Positions 1 through 10,800 are shown, counted from the first letter of the stretch. The stretch is DNA of 64,000 nt from Megascapheus bottae (GCA_024803745.1 JANJXV010000040.1:2250257-2314256); one strand, 5' to 3'. Notes: generated by a model not told the origin, from the sequence alone. Numbers and translations: made by a program.

Positions 1-124
1 GCCGGGAGGGACCAGCGGGGAGGGCGGGGCCTCCAGTCTCCATCCCCCCCCCCCCGCCTGCCCTCCCTCCCTCCCTCCTCCTGGCCGGCCTGGAGCCTGC
101 CACGAGCTCCCTGCCCTCCCCCAG
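1..124 (+). other. B4GALNT3: B4GALNT3 intron, 3' end
   Basis: This is the tail of a B4GALNT3 intron. It holds a C-run near 46-57, a pyrimidine-rich tract of CCCTCC units and an acceptor AG at 123-124, directly before the reading frame of the next exon. Confidence 0.85.
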
Positions 125-278
125 GACCCCCACAGCATCGTCTTCCTCTGCGACCTCCACATCCACTTCCCCGCCGGCATTCTCGACACCATCCGCAAGC
201 ACTGCGTGGAGGGCAAGATGGCGTTTGCGCCCATGGTGCTGAGGCTGGACTGCGGGGCCACGCCCGGGAATGCCGAGG
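125..278 (+). CDS. B4GALNT3: B4GALNT3, third-last coding exon (beta-1,4-N-acetylgalactosaminyltransferase 3)
   Basis: The exon reads [16 protein letters not shown]... through [17 protein letters not shown] and ends with one base of a split Gly codon. It lies between an AG acceptor (123-124) and a GT donor (279-280). The protein is a type II Golgi membrane enzyme that moves GalNAc from UDP-GalNAc onto GlcNAc in beta-1,4 linkage, making LacdiNAc caps on glycans. It belongs to the chondroitin GalNAc-transferase-like (CHGN/GT7-type) fold, and this exon is part of the C-terminal catalytic domain. The paralogue B4GALNT4 has a similar C terminus; WNK1 about 31 kb downstream on the same strand, the order known in other mammals, favours B4GALNT3. 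The N-terminal majority of the gene lies left of the window. Confidence 0.9.
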
Positions 279-283
279 GTGGG

Positions 284-555
284 TGCCCTGCTCCTCCTCC
301 CTGGCCTCCTCCTCCCTGGCCTCCTCCTCCTCCCTGGCCTCCTCCTCCCTGGTGTTCTCCTCCTCCCTGCTCCTCCTCCTCCCCTCCTCCTCATCCTTGT
401 CTTCCTCCTCCTCCCTGTCCTCCTCCGCCTCCCCCTCCGTCCTTCCCTCCCCTCCCCCTCCCCCTCCCTCCCCCCTCCCCTCCCTTCCCCACACACCCAG
501 CAGCCTGCCCTCTGCCCTCTGCCCTCTGCCCTCTGCCCCCTGCCCTCTGCTCTCA
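284..555. repeat. Pyrimidine-rich tandem repeats filling a B4GALNT3 intron
   Basis: The 278-bp intron (279-556) is almost wholly low complexity. It starts with CCTCCTCCCTGG units (about 284-360), continues with CTCCTC tracts, and ends with 7-bp CTGCCCT units (about 500-545) that run into the acceptor AG at 555-556. Confidence 0.85.
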
Positions 556-556
556 G

Positions 557-683
557 GCTTCTGGGAGGTGAACGGCTTTGGCCTGCTGGGCATCTTCAAG
601 TCAGACCTGGACCGGGTGGGCGGCATGAACACGGAGGACTTCCGGGACCGCTGGGGCGGCGAGGACTGGGAGCTGCTGGACAG
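557..683 (+). CDS. B4GALNT3: B4GALNT3, second-last coding exon
   Basis: The first two bases complete the Gly codon begun in the previous exon. The frame then reads [41 protein letters not shown] and ends on AG of a split Arg codon before GT at 684-685. The [11 protein letters not shown] segment matches the conserved GGED motif of beta-1,4-galactosyl/GalNAc-transferases, in which the acidic pair takes part in acceptor binding and catalysis. Both splice junctions keep the frame with the neighbouring exons. The following intron is only 92 bp (684-775), G-rich at first and then a CTCCTC tract. Confidence 0.92.
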
Positions 684-775
684 GTGGGGGCCTGGCCCGG
701 GCTGGGGGGACGCGGGGGGGGGGCCGGGCTCAGGCCTCCGCTGCTCCTCCTCCTCCTCCTCCTCCTCCCCCCCAG

Positions 776-884
776 GATCCTCCAGGCCGGCCTCGAGGTG
801 GAGCGCCTGGCCCTCAGGAACTTCTTCCACCACTTCCACTCCAAGCGCGGCATGTGGGACCGGCGCCCGCTGACGACGACCTGA
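776..884 (+). CDS. B4GALNT3: B4GALNT3, last coding exon with stop codon
   Basis: The first base completes the split Arg codon. The frame reads [35 protein letters not shown] and stops at TGA 882-884. The C-terminal [12 protein letters not shown] block is typical of B4GALNT3/B4GALNT4. Together the three exons give 129 codons plus stop, open across all junctions, so nothing suggests a pseudogene. Purine-rich tandem repeats begin four bases after the stop, so the 3' UTR is probably repeat-bearing. Confidence 0.92.
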
Positions 885-887
885 GCC

Positions 888-1205
888 CGGGAGGACGGAG
901 GACAGGAGAGGAGGACAGAGGACGGGAGGGGAGGACGGAGGACAGGAGAGGAGGACGGAGGACGGGAGGGGAGGACGGAGGACAGGAGAGGAGGACAGAG
1001 GACGGGAGGGGAGGACGGAGGACAGGAGGGGAGGCCGGAGTACAGAGAACGGACAAGAGGGGAGGATGGAGGACGGACGGGAGGGGAGGACAGGGGATGG
1101 GAGGGGAGGACGGAGGACGGGAGGGGAGGCCGGAGGACGGACGGGAGGGGAGGACGGGGATGGGAGGGGAGGCCGGAGGGCGGGAGGGGAGGCCGGGCGG
1201 GCCTG
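888..1205. repeat. Purine-rich minisatellite in the presumed B4GALNT3 3' UTR
   Basis: These are imperfect tandem units of the type GGGAGGGGAGGACGGAGGAC / AGGAGAGGAGGACGG. The + strand is almost pure G and A. The array lies right after the stop codon and so is inferred to be transcribed in the last exon. Confidence 0.9.
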
Positions 1206-2544
1206 AGCATGCTCTGCCTCCCGTGCCCGCAGGGCCCCTCCAGCTAGAAACTTCACCACAGCCTTAACTTATCCCCGTCCCCCCAGACGCCCAGGCCAGG
1301 GCGGCCGCCGTGCCCGCCCCGCCTGCAGCCCCTGCCCGCCTCCCCGAGCCCGGAGCCCAGTCCTGAACCAGGACACTCCGCGTCCAGCCTGCACGGCTGG
1401 GGCGAGGCGGGGAGGCCTCCCCGTGTCCCCTTGGTCCTGATGAACTTGGGGGGCAGGGATGATGGGGGGTTGTGGCTCCGGGGACGGCACGGCCTTGGGG
1501 GGCCAGACCCGAGGGTGGGGGGCCTGCCTGGCGCTCCTGACGCCCAGACCCGGGGAGGCGGCGTGGGGGGACGGGCTTCACCCCAGGGGGCAGAGGCGAC
1601 GCCCCCCGCCGCGGCCGTCCCTGGCCACCTCGTGTCACCCTGCGGGCACGTTTCTCTTGCACTAACCCGGCTTTCGAGGCTGGGCTCTCTACTGCTGCTG
1701 CTGTGCTCACCGATGGTGCATTACACACGTGGGGTGGGGGGCTCCCCCCACCCCACCCCTGCCCTGCAGCGGCCGCCCCGCCTCGGGGCGCGGGAGAACC
1801 GTCAGGAAGGACGGGCGCAGGCTGCAACCACACGGGGCCACGTCTGCCTGGAAACGGCCCAGAGGCTGCAGCGGGCGGCACGGGAAGGCCGAGCCTCGGC
1901 TGCCCTCCCTGCAGCCCCTACCTCGCGTGCCTTGTGTCTGTTACCTCACCATCTGCCTTAAGCTGGGGGGGACTGAGGGGGAGGGGAGGGGGAGGGGTCC
2001 CAATACAGCATCTTCTCAGAAACCCAGCGCTCTGTGTCTTCCCTGGGGGGCGTCGGATGGGACCCCTGGCCCAGCTCCCGGCTTGGTGCCCCCGTGGTGG
2101 GCTGGGAGTTGCTCGGTGACTGAGCCCCCGCCAACTGCACCACATTTCAGGTTCGGCACCTGAGCTTGGCTTGGGGTGGCCCTGGTGGCACAGGTCAGCC
2201 CATCCGGAGCTGACGGGTGGCCGACAGCAGGGCAGAGGCCAGGGCACGCAGACAGGGAGGCGGACGCAGAGCGGAGCTTCTTGGCCAGACGCTTGCAAAT
2301 TACAGGGAGAGAGGAGCCTGAGGGGATGCCAGGGACCAAGATGGGTTCAGCGTCGTTCAGTTATGCTCCCGGGGTGTGGACAGTGACCCATGAGCCTGGC
2401 AGACACCATTCCAGACCCTGTACCTACGGGGGAAGCAGACACACACAGGCTGTGAGGAGGACAGGGGGAAGGGCTGGAGTGATGGCAGATCTGGTGAGAC
2501 TTGAGGTGGCATTTCCAGCCAGGGTCTGGGTGGCCTGGAGCACC
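1206..2544 (+). other. GC-rich single-copy DNA, probable rest of the B4GALNT3 3' UTR and downstream flank
   Basis: I see no coding exon on either strand. Long open frames here are by-products of high GC and differ between all frames with no recognisable protein. The first part is probably 3' UTR. Confidence 0.5.
2002..2007 (+). promoter_or_regulatory. Candidate variant poly(A) signal for B4GALNT3
   Basis: AATACA, a minor poly(A) signal variant, is followed within 50 bases by the T/G-rich stretch CTCTGTGTCTTCC. I saw no AATAAA between the stop codon and this point. The true cleavage site is unknown. Confidence 0.25.
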
Positions 2545-2662
2545 TGTCCACCCTGCACCCCGTCCACCCCGCACCCCCTCCACCCCGCACCCCCCATCCC
2601 ATACCCCGTCCACCCCGCTCGCCTTCCACCCTGCACCCTGTCCACTCTGCACACTGTCCACC
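2545..2662. repeat. CACCCCGTC-type minisatellite
   Basis: Imperfect 9-10 bp units CACCCCGTC / CACCCCGCAC / CACCCTGTC occur about 12 times, decaying toward the right end. Confidence 0.8.
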
Positions 2663-2764
2663 CGGGCACTCGTGTCCACGTGGGCACACAGGCCCCTGGG
2701 GTGTGGCTTCGGGCTGTGGGTTTGCAGGGCAGGCGCCCAGCGCTGTCCTTGCTGGACTGTGTGT

Positions 2765-2840
2765 GGAGACAGGGTCTCCCGCTGCAGGCCAGGCTGGCCT
2801 GAACCCCGTTCCCCAGCCTCCGTGCTGGGGAGACATCGCC
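2765..2840 (-). repeat. B1-like (7SL-derived) SINE fragment
   Basis: The segment GAGACAGGGTCTC ... CAGGCTGGCCTGAAC ... GTGCTGGGGA is the reverse complement of the B1/Alu left arm. No Geo part follows. Confidence 0.65.
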
Positions 2841-2918
2841 CCCTCGTCCCCTGGCGGTGTCCACACGGTGTTAGCCCAACCCGTGCTACAATGGTCTGAG
2901 AAGAGCATCGGGGAGTCC

Positions 2919-3128
2919 AGGGCTGGGTGTCGGTGGCTCCAGCCCTGTTCAGGAGGCAGAGCTGAGTCAGGTGTCGGTTCAAAGCCAGCCGGGACAGGAA
3001 AGTCTTACCTCCGATTAATCCCACACACAAAAGCTAGATGTGGAGCAGTGGCTCCAGCGGTAAAGCGCCAGCCTCGGGCGCGAAAGCTTTTCCTTCCCCT
3101 GCCCCTGTCCCCAGCACACACCAGGAGA
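2919..3128 (+). mobile_element. B-family SINE (B1-like + Geo)
   Basis: The left part (GCTGGGTGTCGGTGGCTC ... GGTTCAAAGCCAGCC) and the right part (GTGGAGCAGTGGCTCCAGCGGTAAAGCGCCAGCC) are both present, though diverged. Confidence 0.75.
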
Positions 3129-3285
3129 GGGGACACACCCTGGGTTCCCCTCTCGTCACCGTCTGAGCATGTGCTCGAGGCCGGGCTGGGTCTCCCGGCC
3201 CCTCACTCCAGGCCCCCACCATTAGCTTTTGTGCACAGCCTGGAGAACGTTAAACCCAAACCTCCTGCAGAGAAGGTGTGAGCGG

Positions 3286-3570
3286 TGAGTCCGTCCTGGG
3301 CCTAAACTCCAGGCCTGGGCGACTCACTTTGAGCTTTTTTCCCTCCGGGCCGGTGCTCTACCCTTGAGCCACAGCGCCACTTCTGGATTTTGGTGGTGGT
3401 GGTGGTGATGGGGCTTGAACCCAGGGCCTCAGCTCTGTCCCTGAGTCTCTGTGCTCTACCACTTCACCACTCAAAAAAGGGAAATGGCGCTGTGGCTTCA
3501 CCCATGAGCACTTTTCTGCCAGGTGTCAGCCTCCCGCATGCTGGCATTGCAGGCGCCTGGGCCGCTTCTA
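3286..3570 (-). mobile_element. B-family SINE, rearranged
   Basis: Antisense Geo blocks (TTGAGCCACAGCGCCACTTC and GGGCTTGAACCCAGGGCC) and the antisense left part (GTCAGCCTCCCGCATGCTGG) are present, with a GGT microsatellite between them. Confidence 0.6.
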
Positions 3571-3834
3571 CGTTTTGATGGACAGATGGATCCTGGCCGT
3601 CCATTCCCGTCGTGAGCTGGGGATGAGACTGGACAGCCCCGGGTCACCAGCCATGGGGGTTTGCTCACCTCACCCACTGCCCCGACCCCAGGCCTGCTTC
3701 CTCTCTGTAGCTGAGGATTCGGGGTGCCCTGATGGAGGGTGGCTTTGCAGGGGTATAGCCCCCCCCCACTCTCCTCTGGAGCCACTGCAGGAACTTCCAG
3801 GAGTGGCCACAGGGTGGCGTGTGGGGACCAGGGA

Positions 3835-4035
3835 AGGGGGGGCGGCTGGACAAGAGCTGGTGGGTGGAAAGCCAGGAAGGAGCTGGAGGGCCAGGGGGAG
3901 GGAGGGGGGAAAGGATGGGGGGGTGGGGAGGGATGGGGGGGAAGGAGCCCGGGGAGGGAGGACCTGGGGGTGGGAAAGGGGGGGAGGGCTGGGAAGGAGC
4001 AGAAGGGGGGATGTGGGGGGGGAGGTCCTGGCATC
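3835..4035. repeat. G-rich low-complexity tract
   Basis: The + strand has many GGGG runs spaced by A or GA, with strong G-quadruplex potential. No clean repeat period is visible. Confidence 0.75.
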
Positions 4036-4085
4036 TCTGGTGGCAGCAGGACCTGTGTGGCACCTCATCTCACACTACCACACGG

Positions 4086-4086
<1 letters not shown>

Positions 4087-4126
<40 letters not shown>

Positions 4127-4160
4127 TGCATGTGCACACACACACGTGCACACACATGCA

Positions 4161-4197
<37 letters not shown>

Positions 4198-4200
4198 ACG
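4087..4200. repeat. (CA)n microsatellite, compound
   Basis: Two CA runs (about 4087-4123 and 4165-4199) are separated by a segment with GCATGCATGTGCAC interruptions. Confidence 0.95.
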
Positions 4201-4957
4201 CCCAGGGCGGGTCTGACCACTGAGGAAGGGGCGTCCTTGGCCCTGCAGGACAGCTGTGCTCCCCTGAGGCTCGCCTGACAGGCAGGGTCTGGGTCACGCC
4301 CGGTCTTCGTCCCTCCCACCAGAGTAGGGGGGGGGGTGCCCCTTCCAGGGGCGCTGGCCCTTTAAGGCCTGAGCCGAGCCAGCCAGCGCAAAGGCCTGGA
4401 ATGTGGGCTGCGAGGCCTGGAAGCCAGGAGTCAGGAAGGAGCCCGGGAGCCAGGCCTCCACCCGCCCGCCCTGCCCAGCCCTGGGCCAGCGCTGCCCCCT
4501 CTGCGGGGGGGGGGGGGTTGGTGACTGGAGCCAGTGGGAGGGAGGTGGGAGATGCCACGGCTGTCACCCGGCCTCTGCTCTCCCCAGGGCCCCCCTCAGC
4601 TCCAGGGGCGTCCACCCCTTCCTTCTTGTGATTTATACATAACACACACACGTACCAGCACGCACGCGAATTTCTGAGGGGCTGCGTGAGGGTGGAAGGG
4701 AATCCTGGGATGGGGGACGGGGTGTTTTGGGGGGAGCCCAGGCTGTGGGTCTCCCCAGGCCCCCACTCCGTGGGGAGCAGGACCCGCCACCCGCCATACA
4801 CACCCAGGAAATCTGGGGTCACCTCGGAGAGCCCCACCCAGCTGGGCAGCGTGTGCCCGGGCGCCAAGGCCACCGGGGAGGAACCGGGGGCTCAGCACCC
4901 CTCCCTCCACACGCCCCGTCTCCCCTGCCCACCAGCTGGGCTTCTCGCTCTCTTTTC
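4201..4957. other. GC-rich single-copy DNA
   Basis: No exon or repeat is recognised, apart from a G-run at 4504-4516. Confidence 0.4.
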
Positions 4958-5160
4958 TGGTGCCAGTCACTAGGACTTGAACTCAGAGCCTGGAGCTTTT
5001 CCAGTCAAGGCTGGCGCGCTACCACTTGAGCCACAGCTCCACTTGTGGCTTTTTGGTGGTTCATTGGAGCCCAGAATCTCACAGGTTTTCCTCCCTGGTC
5101 TGGCTTTGAACCACGATCCCCAGATGTCAGCCCCCAGAGCAGCTGGAGGACAAGCCTGAG
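4958..5160 (-). mobile_element. B-family SINE
   Basis: The antisense Geo end (ACTTGAACTCAGAGCC ... CACTTGAGCCACAGCTCC) is followed by the antisense 7SL-like part (CTGGCTTTGAACCACGATCC). It is near full length. Confidence 0.85.
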
Positions 5161-5849
5161 CTGCTGAAGGCACAAGACCAGAAGGAAGGATCTTGGGGGG
5201 GGCTCCCCAGAGTCTCCCCGTCCTTTGCAGGCCCTCAGGGAAGAGGACCAGGGACGGGCTGGAAGCAATGTCCTCCTCTGCCCAGCTCTGCCCAGCTCCG
5301 TCCCGGGGCCCTGGACGTCTAACCCACGTCAGGGTGGGGTGGTCTCGGCGTGCTATTCCGGTTATAATCCCTGACTGGCGTAGAAAATTCCTCGGGCCCT
5401 GGGTGCAGCCTCAGTGCCAGGCCCCGCCCCGGCCCCAGGCTTCAGTCCTGGCCCAGCCTTGCTTCGTGTGCTGCTCTGAGAGTGGCCACGGGAGGGCAGG
5501 AGGGAAGCGGCCGGTCCCCACGGCCAGCCAGCCCGGGGCGGGGAGCTGTGACCTCAGACCCTGGCCCCTGACCTCTGTGTGGGCACAGATCACAGGGGAC
5601 GGGGTGGGGGGAAGGGGAGGGTTGTCCCCAAGTACACAGGGCAGGAGTTTGGGGGGCCTGGAGAAACCTGGTTGTTCTTTCCAGGAAGTCAGGAAGACAT
5701 CCAGCACAGAGTTCAAAGCCAGCCAGGGATGCACAGCACAATTCCCATGGAATTTGAGGGGAGTTAGACCCCCATGGCCTGGGCGACTCCACCCACTGGA
5801 AAAACACTCCCACCCTTGCTAAAGGCCGGGACCTCGTTCAGAGCAGCTG
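5161..5849. other. Single-copy DNA
   Basis: Nothing coding is recognised. A short SINE relic (GAGTTCAAAGCCAGCCAGGG) lies near 5709. Confidence 0.4.
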
Positions 5850-6062
5850 AGGTTTGAGCTTTTTGCTCAGCGCTAGGACTTTGCCACTTGAGCCTCGGAA
5901 CCACTTCTGGCTTTTATTTATTTATTTATGTATTTTGGGGGCAATTCATCGGCGGGAAGAGTGATGGTCTTTCCTGGCCAGGCTGGCCTCTAAGCATGAT
6001 CCTCACACCTCAAGCCTCCCCGGAGGCAGGGACAACAAGCCCGAGTCACAGGAGCCAGGCTG
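5850..6062 (-). mobile_element. B-family SINE
   Basis: Antisense Geo (CACTTGAGCCTCGGAACCAC) and antisense left part (CCAGGCTGGCCTCTAAGCATG) are present, with a TTTA microsatellite in the linker. Confidence 0.75.
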
Positions 6063-6514
6063 GAAGCAGCTGTGCTGAAACCCTGCAAGGCCCCTTTTGC
6101 TTTTTTCCCCCAGCCTGAGGTGTGCAGATGGGAAAAGGGAGTTTCTGGGAAGAACAGACCTGGGGGCGGGGGTGGCAACTCCAGCTGATCTGGCTGGAAC
6201 CCCAACTTTCCCTTTATCTGGCCTCCTCTCTGTACTCGGTCCTGCCATCTCCCCCAACAAAAGCAGGCTTCTGAGTGCCATCCGCAAAGTCCTCTGATGA
6301 GCTCATTTATTCTCCAGAGGGACACAAAGCCCCCCCCCCGGCTCCCCCCTCCCCCTCAGGGCTCAGCCTGGTGAGCCTGGCCTAGCTCAGGTTCCCACGG
6401 GCTGGGCTGGGCTCCGGGCAGGATGTGTCTTCACTGGCCACCGGAGCCTCTGGGAAAGCAGCAGAGACAAGGACACAGCCGGGCCGGTGCCAGCCACAGA
6501 AGCCGGCAGGGCGG

Positions 6515-6722
6515 GCGCCGGGGGCTCAGAAGCCTGAGAGCTGAGGATCAGAGCTCAAAGCCAACCTGGGCGTGGAGAGTGGCTGAGACCACCAGAGAGC
6601 CCAGAGGGGCGCTGTGGCTCGCGTGATAGAGCCTTGAGCCTTTTGCCTTGAGCAAAAGCAGCTCAGGGACTGTGCCCGGGCCCCCGAGTTCAAGCCCTAG
6701 GACCAGCACAAAAAATACAAAG
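6515..6722 (+). mobile_element. B-family SINE
   Basis: The left part (CCTGAGAGCTGAGGATCAGA), the Geo part (GGGGCGCTGTGGCTCGCGTG) and the terminal GAGTTCAAGCCCTAGGACC plus A-rich tail are all present. Confidence 0.85.
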
Positions 6723-7407
6723 AAACGGTCCCCCTGGCTGTGTGAACGCTTCGGAGTCCTGCAGGTCTGATCCCTTCCAGGGCGGGGCGATGGTACGACT
6801 TGTTCAGGGATAGAATGTTCTAGAACAAATGGGATTACCCTGGCCCCGGGGAGAAGGGCAGGGACGATATTAATAGATCACACAGCCAATGATCAGGAAA
6901 CTTACGCCGACCCCGTCTCCACATAGGAAAAGAGGCCAAGAGGCCAACATCAAGGACCACGAGACGGATGGAGCTGCCGCCTCCCATCAGAAGCTAGACT
7001 CCTGGTGGCCCAGGCAAGCTCCTGGATCCCCCCCTGCTCCCGTGTCCCCTGACCCACCCCTGGCCTGGGGCGGGAGGACATCAGAAAACACGGCCTGACC
7101 ACGACTGTCCGGGTTTCAACCTAACACACCAAGGTATTAGAGGTGCTTGATTGACAGGCGGTGGTACCACCAGTGGGTGGGGCCTAAGGGAAGGGGGTTA
7201 GGTCATTGGCTGTGTGGTCGTGAAGGGGTTTGGGGGACTTTGCTTCTGGGACACAGGGTTGTGAGGCCTCCCCTGTCACAGTCCCTGGGCAGGACGGACT
7301 GGACTGTCGGACCTTTCCCATTGAGTTCGTTGCTGAGGCTCTTCTGTGAGCCCTGCTGGAGTACCATGAGTCGCCTGGCTGTCAGGGGTGACAAGGCTTT
7401 GCAGAGC

Positions 7408-7552
7408 CGCCCTCCAGCGGCTCATGCCTGACACCCCAGCTACTCTGGAGGCTGGGATCTGAGGATCGCGGTTCAAAGCCAGCCTGGGCAGAGAAGTCGC
7501 CGTGAGACTCCTGCCCGCAGTGAAACGCCAGAAAACTGGAAGTGGCTCCGAG
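7408..7552 (+). mobile_element. B-family SINE, 3'-truncated
   Basis: The left part is well kept (CTACTCTGGAGGCTGGGATC, GGTTCAAAGCCAGCCTGGGC). The copy ends shortly after GGAAGTGGC, so most of Geo is missing. Confidence 0.8.
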
Positions 7553-8383
7553 TAGGCAGTTTCCATTTCCTACTTCTCCCTCCAGGGGCTGTGGTCACCC
7601 CAAAGCTGGAATCCAGGGGTTCCCCAGCACACAGTTAATGAAGACTCCTGGACTCCGTGCAGGGCCTCCGGTCCCAGGCCTGCCCAGGGGATCTGCCCTA
7701 CCGAGGGGGGAGAATTTCCGTGCCTCTCAGGTCTCTGGCATCTGACACGTGCTGGAGAAGTTGGTTGTTTTCTGAGAAGTTTTTTTGAAGGGGGAGGGGC
7801 ACTAAGATCCTGTAGTCAAACCCTGCGCCATCTGAGCTGCCAAGGTTGCGTTGCTTGGACACCCCAGCCCGACGTGGGGCTCCTCTCAGGCTGGGGACCG
7901 ATCGAGCCTGGTCTTGGACTTGGCTCTGGCAAGCCTGTGGCCCGGTTGCTGGGTGTTGTGTTTTGCTTTTTGTGCTGGGCGGTTCCTTCTGTTGTCTGTC
8001 TGGTGGTTCATCAGATAGGGACAAGCCCAGGCTGGGACAAGCCCAGGCTGGCCTGTCCCTTCCCTGGGACACCTCCAGGTGGGGGACACGGCAGGAAGGC
8101 TGTGGGAGCCCCCCGCCCCCCTCGGCCTCCACTGTCCATTTCCCGGATCCCTGGTGTGGAGCTCTTTTGCAATGACATAGGGAAACAAGCCAGGTCCGGA
8201 TTCCTGCTTTGGGGGGGGGGCGCTTTGGTTACGTGGTCGGGGGAGTGGGGTCTCCCCACTTGAAACACCACACATGGTCTGCGTACCGAATGATTTGCCT
8301 CATATACATGTGCTATGCTGGGGTTTTCTTTTTTTTTTCTTTTTTAAAATGCACCAAGATGCTGCCTCTTATTTTTTTTTTTT

Positions 8384-8600
8384 TGTGCCAGTCCTGGGGC
8401 TCGAACTCAGGGCCTAGGTGCTTTTTTATATCATCATCCATCCGAGACTGTCACTCTTACCACTCGAGCCACAGCTCCACTTGGTTAGAGATACAAAGCT
8501 CCTGGACTTTTCTGCCCTGGTTGGCTTTGAACAACCGACCCTCAGATCTCAGCCTCCCACGTAGCCAGGACGCCAGGCATGAGCGACGGGGCTCAGCTGC
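8384..8600 (-). mobile_element. B-family SINE
   Basis: A poly-T start, antisense Geo (CCAGTCCTGGGGCTCGAACT) and antisense left part (CTCAGATCTCAGCCTCCCAC) are visible. Confidence 0.85.
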
Positions 8601-9071
8601 CACTCTGGTTTCTGACAACATATTCAGAAAAGACGGTGGCAAGGTTTTGCATCCGCCTGCAGCATTCCGTCCGTGAGTGAACACAGAAGAGGGGTCTGGG
8701 GGTGGCCTTCGGGGTTTTAAGGGGTGCTTGAGAGATCTGGGCCTTGTTGCCCTGCTTAGCTGGGGCCAGGATTCCAGATTCCCACTGCACAAACACCGTC
8801 CTTTCCCTCAGAGCCTGGACACCACGCCCTAGGGTGGGGTGAGATGAACCCCCAGTCTGGTGGGGGAGAGGGAGGGGAAAAAATGATCAACAAACTGCCA
8901 GGACAATTTGTGCCAGGCGAGGCTGTGCATTTTCTAAATGCCAGGATGTTGGGTAATCTCTCAAGAGCGAAATCCACGGCTACAACCACGACAGCCCTTC
9001 CTCTACCGCCACCCTGCACCCGAGCCCCTTCCTCTTCCTCTGCAGCCGACGACGGCGGTGACTCACTGTTC

Positions 9072-9073
<2 letters not shown>

Positions 9074-9106
<33 letters not shown>
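9074..9106. repeat. (TG)n microsatellite
   Basis: About 16 uninterrupted TG units. Confidence 0.97.
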
Positions 9107-9107
<1 letters not shown>

Positions 9108-9417
9108 ACGCACGTGTCTGCCTCTGCTGGCCCCTGCCTCGTGGAGTCTTCTGGGGTTACAGGTGGGAACCCCTGGGCTGGGTTTAGTCTCATCTGGCTA
9201 ACCTTCAGTTCTGTCCTAGGCTTCCCAGCACCCCAAACCTGCGGTGGTCTTACAGCTGGGTAAAGACACCAGGGCTTCTACTTGCTTTTTGGGGGAGGGG
9301 TCTTTTGGCATCACTGGGGACACACGGGGGCCTCCAGGATTGGGGAGCACTGGGCCATGGAGTTGTGCTCTCTGGGGACAGTTGTGGCAGGCTCACAACA
9401 CCAGGAAGGGTCAGTGC

Positions 9418-9460
<43 letters not shown>
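9418..9460. repeat. (TTA)n microsatellite
   Basis: About 14 uninterrupted TTA units abut the A-tail side of the antisense IDL copy that follows; such arrays often grow from SINE tails. Confidence 0.97.
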
Positions 9461-9542
9461 GCATATGTGGCACCGAGGAATCAAACTCAGGGCTTCACGC
9501 ATGCGAGGCAAGCGCTCTACCACCAGGCCACGCTCCCGGCCC
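9461..9542 (-). mobile_element. IDL monomer (ID-like tRNA SINE)
   Basis: The segment ATGTGGCACCGAGGAATCAA ... GCAAGCGCTCTACCACCAGG ... CTCCCGGCCCC is the antisense left monomer only. No antisense Geo precedes it. Confidence 0.85.
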
Positions 9543-9813
9543 CTCCTTTTTATCTTTCTTGGTCTTAACCAGGTAGCCCAGGCGGGTCTCACAGTCAAGC
9601 TCCTCCAGAGGGCTGGACTGAGGTGTGCAGAACACATCTGCCTCTGTTGACGGCTGTCTGAGCGCAGTTCTCAGCGAGCACGGCAAGCTCTTAGACAGGG
9701 CCATTGGGTTATTTGGGGAGGGGGGGAGCAATTTACACGGGGGGGGAAAGTAAAGTAGAAAAGGGAAAAGGCTGGGTAGTGGCTGGAGAAAATCCTCAGA
9801 AGAGGGGACTTGG

Positions 9814-10041
9814 GGGCCAGGAGTTTAGCCTAGTGGTAGAGTGCTTGCCTAGCATGCATGAAGACCTGGGTTCGATTCCTCAGTACCACATACATAGAAA
9901 AAAGCTGGAAGTGGTGCTGAGGCTCAAGTGGTAGAGCTGTAGCCTTGAGAAAGTCCAAGGACAGCGCTCAGGCCGAGTTCAAGGCCAGGACTGGCAAAAA
10001 AAGAAGAAGAAGGAGAAGGAGAAGAAGAAGAGGAGGAGGAG
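9814..10041 (+). mobile_element. A-family (IDL-Geo) SINE with target-site duplication
   Basis: This is a full dimer: IDL (GGCCAGGAGTTTAGCCTAGT, B box GGTTCGATTCC) then Geo (GGTGCTGAGGCTCAAGTGG), with a purine-rich AAG/AGG tail. GAGGGGACTTGG occurs on both sides (9802-9813 and 10042-10053). Confidence 0.92.
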
Positions 10042-10441
10042 GAGGGGACTTGGACAGAAGCCAGAAAGTGACGTCAGCATCTTCATGTCTAGGACACACA
10101 CAAAGCGGGGGGGACCCCCACAAGACAGCATGGGAGGCTTAGGCCAAAAACAAACAGAACCGCAAGTACAATCCAGCCGCCAGTGAACTTCCTAGAGCCC
10201 GAGCTGGCATGGGTACAGGGGGATAATTATGTCTCCATTGTCGCAAAGACTCGAGGATGCAGTCATCCATGGACACACTCATTAGACAAAAGCCAACAGG
10301 TGGGCAAAAAGCCACAGGCAGCCCTCCCCCCCCCGCCCCCCAGTCCACCAGTGCCTGGAGCCACACTCCAGGGCTCGTTCACATCAGGCAACTTCTTCAC
10401 CTTCTCCTCGCCTCCCTAGATATCCAAACATAAAATAAAAT

Positions 10442-10692
10442 CAAGACTCAGCTACGGCGCTCACACCTGCAATTCCAGGCAACTCAGGATGTTGAGATCT
10501 CAAGGATCGCAGTTCAAAGCCAGCCCGGGGCAGGCCTGGCTCGGAAGATTCTGCTCTCCAAGGAACTGCCAAAAACTAAAAAATAAAATGGTGGGGCTGG
10601 ATGGCTCAAGTGGTGGAGCACCGGGTTTGAGTGGGAAAAAGCACAGGGGAAAGCTGGGGACACTGTGTTCAAGTCACCCCCCCCATTATTGG
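10442..10692 (+). mobile_element. B-family SINE
   Basis: The left part (CTCACACCTGCAATTCCAGG, CAGTTCAAAGCCAGCC) and a diverged Geo (GGATGGCTCAAGTGGTGGAG) are present. Confidence 0.8.
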
Positions 10693-10734
10693 CATCAAAA
10701 ACGAAGTTAAGGGATTGTAAGGAAAATAACAGAC

Positions 10735-10800
10735 CCATCCCTCAATTGTACAAATGAGGAAACTGAGGCACGGGCTGAAGGGTGGTTTGTAGGCTTGTCC
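10735..10800 (-). repeat. MIR fragment
   Basis: CAAATGAGGAAACTGAGGCA is the diagnostic antisense MIR core. The match fades on both sides. Confidence 0.65.

Noticed and set aside
9827..9905. tRNA gene candidates (A and B boxes in many places)
   Set aside because: These are IDL monomers of SINEs. The cloverleaf stems are not kept and poly-A tails and target duplications mark them as retroposons.
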